A stretch of 64,000 bases of DNA. Source: Oscillospiraceae bacterium (GTDB lineage: Bacteria > Bacillota > Clostridia > Oscillospirales > Ruminococcaceae). Made by a program: the position numbers and the translations under genes. Positions 9,719 through 15,339 of this stretch are shown piece by piece. How positions within the stretch are numbered: the stretch's first letter is position 1; each line of letters opens with the position of its first letter. The stretch lies in the NCBI GenBank assembly GCA_017847885.1, contig JAGAUA010000064.1, positions 23,625 through 87,624 on the forward strand. Reading direction: 5' to 3'. Under the pieces are notes generated by a model. That model was not told where the DNA came from. It worked only from the letters and a program-made list of their open reading frames with translations, and made no database searches.

Positions 9719-9740
9719 TTTTTCGGTTCTGTGAAAAATT

Positions 9741-9807
9741 GTAGGGGCGGATATTATCCGCCCGATGGTTTAACGTGTATTAACGGGCGGCTGATAGCCG
9801 CCCCTAC
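9741..9807. repeat. Pair of GTAGGGGCGG palindromic repeats, inverted
   Basis: GTAGGGGCGG ATATTAT CCGCCCG at 9741-9764 and ACGGGCGG CTGATAG CCGCCCCTAC at 9783-9807. The two stems differ in inner bases yet both pair fully. It lies between the T-box terminator and thrS, so the read-through thrS mRNA would carry these hairpins. Confidence 0.8.
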
Positions 9808-9891
9808 AAAAGTGCTTTTCCAATCACCGTTGTATCTGACAGAAAAGACGTACTCTGCATTACGAATTAATTTATAAAAAGGAGAATTGCT

Positions 9892-11838
9892 ATGATCAAG
9901 CTAACACTGAAGGACGGCTCTGTCCGCGAAATCGAAGGCGCTATGCCTGCGGCTGAGATCGTCAAGGGAATCGGCATGGGACTTTACAAGTCCGCCTGCT
10001 GCGTAAAAATCGACGGAAATGTCTGCGACCTGCGTACAGTTATCGACAAGGACTGCACCTTTGAGGTAATGACCTTTGACAGCGGGGAGGGCAAAAAGAC
10101 CTTCTGGCATACCGCTTCACACATTCTCGCTCAGGCGGTAAAGAGACTTTACCCCGGCGTTAAGCTTGCTATCGGTCCTGCAATCGACAACGGCTTCTAC
10201 TACGATTTTGACATCGAAAAGGCTTTCACAGCAGAGGACCTTGAAAAAATCGAGGCGGAGATGAAGAAGATCGTCAAGGAGGGCATTGACATCGAGCAGT
10301 TCGGTCTGCCCGTTGACGAGGCTGTGGCTATGCTTGAAAAGATGGACGAGCCTTACAAGGTTGAGCTTTGTAACGAACACGCAGGCAAGGGTGAGGCTAT
10401 CAGCTTCTACAAGCAGGGCGATTTCACCGACCTTTGCGCAGGTCCTCACCTTATGAATACCGCTCCCGTTAAGGCGTTCAAGCTTACTGCCTGCACCGGC
10501 GCTTACTGGAGAGGCGACGCAAAGGGCAAGCAGCTCTGCCGCGTTTACGGTACTGCTTTTCCCAAGGCAAGCGAGCTGGAGGCTCATCTTGCAGCTGTTG
10601 AGGAAGCTAAAAAGCGCGACCACAACAAGCTTGGACGTGAGCTTGAATACTTCACAACTGTTGACTGCATAGGTCAGGGTCTGCCTATAATCCTGCCAAA
10701 GGGCGCAAAGGTAATTCAGACGCTTCAGCGCTGGGTCGAGGACGAGGAAGCAAAGCGCGGCTACCTGCTTACCAAGACTCCTTATATGGCTAAGCGTGAG
10801 CTTTATAAAATTTCGGGACATTGGGATCACTATCTTGACGGTATGTTCATCCTTGGCGACCCCCACGACGAAACAAAGGAGTGCTTCGCTCTCCGTCCGA
10901 TGACCTGTCCCTTCCAGTATCAGGTATTCCTTAACAGAGCCCGTTCCTACCGTGACCTGCCTATGAGACTGGGCGAGACTTCGACGCTTTTCAGAAACGA
11001 GGACAGCGGCGAAATGCACGGCCTTATCAGAGTACGTCAGTTCACAATTTCAGAGGGACATCTTATTCTCCGTCCCGAACAGCTTGAAGAGGAATTCAAG
11101 GGCTGTCTGGAGCTTGCAAAGTATTGCCTTGATACAGTAGGTCTGCTTGACAAGTGTACGTTCCGCTTCTCGCAGTGGGACCCTGCAAACCCCAAGAACA
11201 AGTACGAGGGCACAAAGGAGCAGTGGGAGGAAGCACAGGCTGTCATGGGCAAGATCCTGGACCACCTTGGAGTTGAGTACACTGTGGGCATAGACGAGGC
11301 TGCTTTCTACGGACCTAAGCTTGACATTCAGTATAAGAATGTGTACGGCAAGGAGGATACCCTTGTAACAATTCAGATAGATATGCTTCTTGCGGCAAAG
11401 TTCGGCATGGAGTATACCGACGTTGACGGCAAAAAGAGAATGCCCTACATTATTCACAGAACGTCGCTGGGTTGTTACGAAAGAACCCTTGCATACCTTA
11501 TCGAAACATACGCAGGCGCGCTGCCGCTGTGGATAGCTCCCGAGCAGGTGCGCATACTCCCCGTAACGGACAGAGCCGCAGAGTACTGCGACACCGTGCT
11601 GAAAAAGCTTGAGCAGAGAGGTATCAGAGCAACTGTCGACTCCCGTAAGGAGGGCGTGGGCTACAAGATACGCCAGGCGCAGCTTGAGAAGATACCCTAC
11701 TTCTTCATCGTGGGCGACAAGGAAGCGGAAAGCGGAACACTTTCCCTCCGTTCGAGAAAGGACGGCGACCTTGGCGCAATGCCCATGGAGGACGTGCTGA
11801 ACAAGATTTTCGAAGAAAACGAAACGAAAGCACGCTGA
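9892..11838 (+). CDS. thrS: Threonine--tRNA ligase
   Basis: A 648-residue class II synthetase that charges tRNA-Thr. Domain order: TGS domain (~1-60), editing/SAD domain with HTASH (zinc/editing motif) and CAGPHL, class II catalytic core with RPMTCPFQYQVF and the RNEDSGEMHGLIRVRQF segment, and a C-terminal anticodon-binding domain (LPLWIAPEQVRILPV onward). Length is typical. Start ATG 9892 has AAAGGAG upstream. Regulated by the T-box that precedes it. Confidence 0.98.
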   Translation: MIKLTLKDGSVREIEGAMPAAEIVKGIGMGLYKSACCVKIDGNVCDLRTVIDKDCTFEVMTFDSGEGKKTFWHTASHILAQAVKRLYPGVKLAIGPAIDNGFYYDFDIEKAFTAEDLEKIEAEMKKIVKEGIDIEQFGLPVDEAVAMLEKMDEPYKVELCNEHAGKGEAISFYKQGDFTDLCAGPHLMNTAPVKAFKLTACTGAYWRGDAKGKQLCRVYGTAFPKASELEAHLAAVEEAKKRDHNKLGRELEYFTTVDCIGQGLPIILPKGAKVIQTLQRWVEDEEAKRGYLLTKTPYMAKRELYKISGHWDHYLDGMFILGDPHDETKECFALRPMTCPFQYQVFLNRARSYRDLPMRLGETSTLFRNEDSGEMHGLIRVRQFTISEGHLILRPEQLEEEFKGCLELAKYCLDTVGLLDKCTFRFSQWDPANPKNKYEGTKEQWEEAQAVMGKILDHLGVEYTVGIDEAAFYGPKLDIQYKNVYGKEDTLVTIQIDMLLAAKFGMEYTDVDGKKRMPYIIHRTSLGCYERTLAYLIETYAGALPLWIAPEQVRILPVTDRAAEYCDTVLKKLEQRGIRATVDSRKEGVGYKIRQAQLEKIPYFFIVGDKEAESGTLSLRSRKDGDLGAMPMEDVLNKIFEENETKAR

Positions 11839-11862
11839 TTTGGGTATACTATATAAAATATG

Positions 11863-11902
11863 AAAAATCCCCTCTTGACAAAAGCGTCGGGAGGGGATTT
11901 TT
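11863..11902 (+). terminator. Intrinsic terminator of thrS
   Basis: AAAAATCCCCTC (11863-11874) pairs with GAGGGGATTTTT (11891-11902). The T-run leads directly into the -35 region of the next promoter. Confidence 0.85.
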
Positions 11903-11903
11903 G

Positions 11904-11989
11904 TTGACAAATTAAAACATAAGTGCTATAATAGCTATGGGTATACCAGACGGTGGACGGTTGCTCCCGCAAGGGAGGTGATAATCGAG
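11904..11989 (+). promoter_or_regulatory. Toxin 1 promoter and self-folding leader
   Basis: TTGACA at 11904-11909, 17-base spacer, TATAAT at 11927-11932. The leader starts near 11939 and contains GTATACC, then GTGGACGGTTGCTCC. CTCCC (11964-11968) can pair with GGGAG (11973-11977) around a GCAA loop, burying the GGGAGG ribosome binding site. The promoter is nearly identical to that at 12232-12260. Confidence 0.8.
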
Positions 11990-12082
11990 ATGGTAACGTT
12001 GACGGACTTGTTCCAGTTCATGTCGCTCATTGTTGACATTATCACGCTATGCTTTCTTGTGTTCAGAAGCAAGAAAAAGTAG
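11990..12082 (+). CDS. Holin-like type I toxin peptide, copy 1
   Basis: A 30-residue peptide beginning MVTLTDLFQFMSLIV and ending FRSKKK, too short for most gene finders. It has a short polar N-terminus, one hydrophobic helix (~7-25) and a lysine-rich tail, the layout of the putative holin-like toxin family of Firmicutes (Hol-Tox) and of Fst/TxpA-like membrane toxins. GGGAGGTG (11973-11980) lies 9 bases upstream of ATG. A convergent antisense RNA (12103-12184) overlaps the 3' end of its transcript at a two-way terminator. I infer membrane-damaging activity controlled by that RNA. Confidence 0.75.
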   Translation: MVTLTDLFQFMSLIVDIITLCFLVFRSKKK

Positions 12083-12102
12083 TCGTTTTTTATTTACATA
12101 AT

Positions 12103-12142
12103 AAAAAATAACCGCCCAGCTCCAAATGTGCGGTTATTTTTT
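12103..12142. terminator. Two-way terminator shared by toxin 1 mRNA and antisense RNA 1
   Basis: A perfect 13-bp stem, AAAAAATAACCGC (12103-12115) and GCGGTTATTTTTT (12130-12142), with a 14-base loop. T-runs flank it on both strands. The loops in the two RNAs are complementary and could start pairing. Confidence 0.9.
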
Positions 12143-12184
12143 AATCCTATCATTTCGGAGCAACCGTCCACGGGTATGCCCTCT
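12103..12184 (-). ncRNA. Antisense antitoxin RNA 1 (predicted)
   Basis: On the minus strand TTGACA (12214-12219), a 17-base spacer and TATAAT (12191-12196) would start an RNA near 12184 that ends in the shared terminator, giving about 80 bases. Its 5' end carries GTGGACGGTTGCTCC, identical to the 5' part of the toxin mRNA. No start codon with a ribosome binding site is seen. Overlap with the toxin mRNA is confined to the ~40-base terminator region, as in the par locus of pAD1. Confidence 0.7.
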
Positions 12185-12231
12185 ATATACATTATACTTC
12201 CCTTTGGCGGATTTGTCAAGGGGGATTTTTG

Positions 12232-12325
12232 TTGACAAATTAAAACATAAGTGCTATAATAGCTATGGGTATACCAGACGGTGGACGGTTGCTCCCTTTC
12301 AAACCATTGAAAGGGGGTGGTAACT
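12232..12325 (+). promoter_or_regulatory. Toxin 2 promoter and self-folding leader
   Basis: TTGACA at 12232-12237, 17-base spacer, TATAAT at 12255-12260. The leader repeats the copy 1 sequence through GGTTGCTCCC and then diverges. CCCTTTCA can pair with TGAAAGGG (ending near 12315), so the GGGGGTGG ribosome binding site is again in or next to a stem although the sequence differs from copy 1. Confidence 0.8.
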
Positions 12326-12418
12326 ATGGTAACATATGAAGGGATTTTTACATTCGTGATTATGCTGACCGGCGTTATCTCCCTTACATATTCTATTTTT
12401 CACGGAAAAAAGAAGTAA
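12326..12418 (+). CDS. Holin-like type I toxin peptide, copy 2
   Basis: A 30-residue peptide beginning MVTYEGIFTFVIML and ending IFHGKKK. It has the same length, MVT start, single hydrophobic helix and Lys-rich tail as copy 1, but only a minority of residues match. The MVTYE start is closer to the published holin-like toxin pattern. GGGGGTGG lies about 7 bases before ATG. Its promoter and leader are almost identical to copy 1, which indicates tandem duplication followed by divergence of the coding part. Confidence 0.75.
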   Translation: MVTYEGIFTFVIMLTGVISLTYSIFHGKKK

Positions 12419-12426
12419 GGCAGACA

Positions 12427-12515
12427 AAAAAATAACCGCCCAAGCTCCCCAGCAGCGGCGGTTATTTTTTAACTAAAACTTTTAGGGAGCAACCGTCTTC
12501 CGGGTATGCCCTTAC
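12427..12515 (-). ncRNA. Antisense antitoxin RNA 2 (predicted)
   Basis: Minus-strand promoter with TTGACA (12545-12550), 17-base spacer and TATAAT (12522-12527). The RNA would start near 12515 and end in a two-way terminator: AAAAAATAACCGCC (12427-12440) against GGCGGTTATTTTTT (12457-12470). The terminator loop differs from copy 1, which would make pairing specific to toxin 2 mRNA. Confidence 0.7.
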
Positions 12516-12571
12516 ATACATATTATACATCTAATAGGCGAAGTTGTCAAGGCTATTTTTATTTACATAAT

Positions 12572-12658
12572 AAAAAATAACCGCCCAGCTCCGCAAAAGT
12601 TGACGGTTATTTTTTAACTAAAAACTAACGGGAGCAACCGTCCACGGGTATGCCCTCT
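12572..12658 (-). ncRNA. Orphan antisense RNA 3 without a toxin
   Basis: A third minus-strand unit has TTGACA (12688-12693), 17-base spacer, TATAAT (12665-12670) and a terminator hairpin (AAAAAATAACCG 12572-12583, CGGTTATTTTTT 12604-12615). It matches copy 1 in the promoter and in the flank ATTTACATAATAAAAAATAA. No toxin gene or plus-strand promoter faces it; the sequence to its left is the promoter of antisense RNA 2. It may be a deletion relic or a free-standing antitoxin. Confidence 0.65.
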
Positions 12659-12889
12659 ATATACATTATACTTCCCATCGCCCCGTTTGTCAAGAGAAAA
12701 TTTCGGGGGAAAAGTGAAAACCACGTCATATATTGGTGTATGTCCGCCGGGGAGATAATTACAAAACTGTTACGAAAGTTTCAAGGCGGTTACTGAAATT
12801 TTCCCTGTCGGGTTTTTATTTGTGCAAAATTTAGTGAAAAGTATGCACTGTGACCTAAAATGGTGTATAATTTTTGGGATAGATGTACA

Positions 12890-12918
12890 TTGACACTTTT
12901 CGCTTGAAATGTTAGAAT
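12890..12918 (+). promoter_or_regulatory. Promoter of the major surface protein gene
   Basis: TTGACA at 12890-12895 and TAGAAT at 12913-12918, spacer 17, give a leader of about 115 bases. AGAAAGCGTTTAAGTGA (12935-12951), just after the expected start site, resembles a catabolite-responsive (cre) element, a weak inference. Confidence 0.6.
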
Positions 12919-13038
12919 AATAGCGTGATATACAGAAAGCGTTTAAGTGATCTGCATATTGCAAATATCTATTTGATTTCCATTTAAATTTGGAAATAAA
13001 TAAAGAAAAACTCAAAACAAAACAAGGAGGAATTTTTC

Positions 13039-14937
13039 ATGAACATGAAAAAGACAATTGCTGCAATCGCAGCAGGCGCAGTAGCAGTTTCTGCAGTTGC
13101 TACTTCTGTTTCCGCTCTCGAAGCGAAGACTCTTACTTATTCTCTCGTTGAAAACAGAGAGATGAAGAAGGATGACATTAAGTTTAAGGTAACAGCTCAG
13201 TTCCGTGGCATTGAGCTCAAGCCCGGCAGCACTCTCCAGTTCAGATTCAACAACATTGATCCTTGGTCCGGCGCAATCACAATTTCCGGTAACTACGTTG
13301 ACGGCAACAACACAGCTATCAAGCCTGTTGTTATCAACGAGATGGATTGGCTCGACGGTTCTACATCTAACGGCCTTATTTCTTGGGGCGCTGGCTTCAT
13401 TGCTGGTGTTGACGTTCCCGTTCTTGCTGAAGGTACTTCCAACGGCGTTGGTATCGTAGGCGGCGAAGTAAAGTCAGAAGATACTGTAACCCCTGCAACA
13501 CCTGCTTCTCTTAAGTCAACATACACACCTGCTACAGGTCTTGTTCAGGTTATCACATCCGATGCTGATGCTATTACACAGCTTGAAGCAAATGGTTTTG
13601 ATACTACTGCTAATTCTAAGGTTACTTATATAGCAGCTGGTGCTGGTCCTCGCTGGGAGACAACTGATGCTGCTGGTGCTGCTTCCGGTACAGCTGCTCC
13701 TGCATATCTTGATCTTATTCAGCCTGCTGCTACTGCTGGCGACAAGCTCGTAGTAGACTTTACTAAGGCAACACCTGCTCAGACTACACCCGGCACTGTT
13801 ACCGGCTACGCAACAGCTAACCTCACATTCTCCGCTACAGTTAAGCTCAGCAAGGCTAACTTCCCCGGCGTTAGCGGCATCGGTGATGTTAAGAAGCTTT
13901 ACGCTAACGGCGTTCTCACAAGCGCTCTTAACGGCACAACTACAACAGATATCACTTACAGCGGTTTCGAGACAGGCGAGAACAAGGCTAAGCTCCCCCT
14001 CCTCACAACTACTGATAAGGAAATGGGCAGCGTAATTGCTAAGCTCGAAAAGGTTGGCTACAAGAACGTTCAGGCTGTTCTCAACGACGCTATCGAGAAC
14101 TACTCTGATGTTACATTCACATTCAAGACTGCTGCTGATAAGGTTTCCTTCATCATCACAGATAAGGCTACAGGCAAGATCAAGATCCAGGATAAGGATC
14201 AGGCTCTTATCTCAGGTACTGTATACAAGAGCGGCGATGTAAACTTCGCTTCTTATGAGGCTGCTGTTGCTGCTCTTGATAAGTTCGGTTCCGACTACAA
14301 CAGCGGTATCTACAAGAGCTACAAGAAGGATGACTACCAGGTTGAGGCTATCTACGATGGCGGTACAGACAAGTACATGAGCTTCGGCGAGCACCTCTAC
14401 ACCAACCTCTACATTCCTGAGAATACAACATTCACAGGTTATGATTGGACAGGTACAAACCTCTTCGCAGGCGCTCTCGTAATCAACGAAGGCATCACAA
14501 TGTCCCTCGCTGATACTTCTAAGTTCGACTACTCCAAGACATCGATCTCCTTCTCTTGGGATGCTATCGAGGATGCAGCTATGACTCAGAACGCTTACGC
14601 TAAGTACATTCAGTCCATGAAGCTCGTTACATCTACTCCTTGGGTATGGGATTCTATGGATCTCGTTCTCGCTTTGGACGAAGATGAAGATGCTGAAGCT
14701 GGTGAGGGTGATAAGGTAGACGACGATACACTCGACGAAGACGATATCACAGCTGACGACGAGGTTGACGAGCCTGCTGATGAGCCCGAGACTCCTGCTG
14801 AGCCCGAGACTCCTGCTGAGCCCGAGGCTACAACTCCTGATGTTCCTAACTCCAACACAGGTAACGCTTCTGTTGCACTCGCAGTTATCCCTGTAGCTCT
14901 TGCTGCTGCTGCTGTAGTTGCTAAGAAGAGAGGCTAA
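13039..14937 (+). CDS. Major secreted cell-surface protein, function unknown
   Basis: A 632-residue protein I cannot assign to a family. It has a signal peptide (MNMKKTIAAIAAGAVAVSAV, likely cut after VSA near residue 26), a beta-rich body with aromatic and Gly/Asn-rich stretches, an acidic DED/EPA/ETPAEPE linker (~545-600), and a C-terminal tail of PNSNTGN, a hydrophobic helix and AKKRG. The tail resembles an NPxTG-type sortase signal but with an altered motif. Codon use is as biased as in dnaK, so it is probably one of the most abundant proteins, perhaps S-layer-like. Strong AAGGAGG lies before ATG 13039, and it is transcribed alone. Confidence 0.85.
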   Translation: MNMKKTIAAIAAGAVAVSAVATSVSALEAKTLTYSLVENREMKKDDIKFKVTAQFRGIELKPGSTLQFRFNNIDPWSGAITISGNYVDGNNTAIKPVVINEMDWLDGSTSNGLISWGAGFIAGVDVPVLAEGTSNGVGIVGGEVKSEDTVTPATPASLKSTYTPATGLVQVITSDADAITQLEANGFDTTANSKVTYIAAGAGPRWETTDAAGAASGTAAPAYLDLIQPAATAGDKLVVDFTKATPAQTTPGTVTGYATANLTFSATVKLSKANFPGVSGIGDVKKLYANGVLTSALNGTTTTDITYSGFETGENKAKLPLLTTTDKEMGSVIAKLEKVGYKNVQAVLNDAIENYSDVTFTFKTAADKVSFIITDKATGKIKIQDKDQALISGTVYKSGDVNFASYEAAVAALDKFGSDYNSGIYKSYKKDDYQVEAIYDGGTDKYMSFGEHLYTNLYIPENTTFTGYDWTGTNLFAGALVINEGITMSLADTSKFDYSKTSISFSWDAIEDAAMTQNAYAKYIQSMKLVTSTPWVWDSMDLVLALDEDEDAEAGEGDKVDDDTLDEDDITADDEVDEPADEPETPAEPETPAEPEATTPDVPNSNTGNASVALAVIPVALAAAAVVAKKRG

Positions 14938-15020
14938 TTGCCTTGCTAAGATTGTTTAGCAAATCATGAAAGTATAACAACGGTTACAATGTGTAATTGT
15001 ACGTTATTCTAACATCGCTT

Positions 15021-15057
15021 GGCGGTGTCCGTATGCAGAACGGACACCGCCTTTTTT
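15021..15057 (+). terminator. Intrinsic terminator of the surface protein gene
   Basis: GGCGGTGTCCG (15021-15031) pairs perfectly with CGGACACCGCC (15041-15051), followed by TTTTTT. Confidence 0.9.
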
Positions 15058-15067
15058 GTGTCTCATC

Positions 15068-15162
15068 TTAAACGTTTAACCGGAAAATCACCATTTTTTT
15101 AGGTCATTTTTGAACGAAAATAACAATAAAAGCTTGACAACAGTTAGGCAGATTGTTATAAT
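15068..15162 (+). promoter_or_regulatory. Promoter and palindrome ahead of the ABC/DUF5696 cluster
   Basis: TTGACA at 15134-15139, 17-base spacer and TATAAT at 15157-15162. A perfect palindrome TTAAACGTTTAA at 15068-15079, about 55 bases upstream of -35, has the look of a LacI-family operator. The leader to the first gene is about 170 bases with no obvious riboswitch. Confidence 0.6.
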
Positions 15163-15339
15163 AATTATATAACTCTATATATTTTAAATGGTGTATAGCG
15201 CATTTTTTGTGTAAAAAATCAACTTCGGGTTTGGGTTTGCATAAAAAATATACATTAAGTTAAGGTGTTCTGACCGTTTTTTGCTGTTTGACGGTGCAGG
15301 CGCCCTTTGAGTTAGGTTATATGAAAGGTGGTCTATCTG

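Noticed and set aside
12126..12323. A 65-codon plus-strand open frame in the toxin-antitoxin array
   Set aside because: It runs through the antisense promoter and the second toxin promoter, has no ribosome binding site and overlaps regulatory DNA that explains the sequence.
14610..14858. A Ser/Gly-rich 82-codon minus-strand frame
   Set aside because: It is the complement of the acidic repeat linker of the surface protein and has no start signals.
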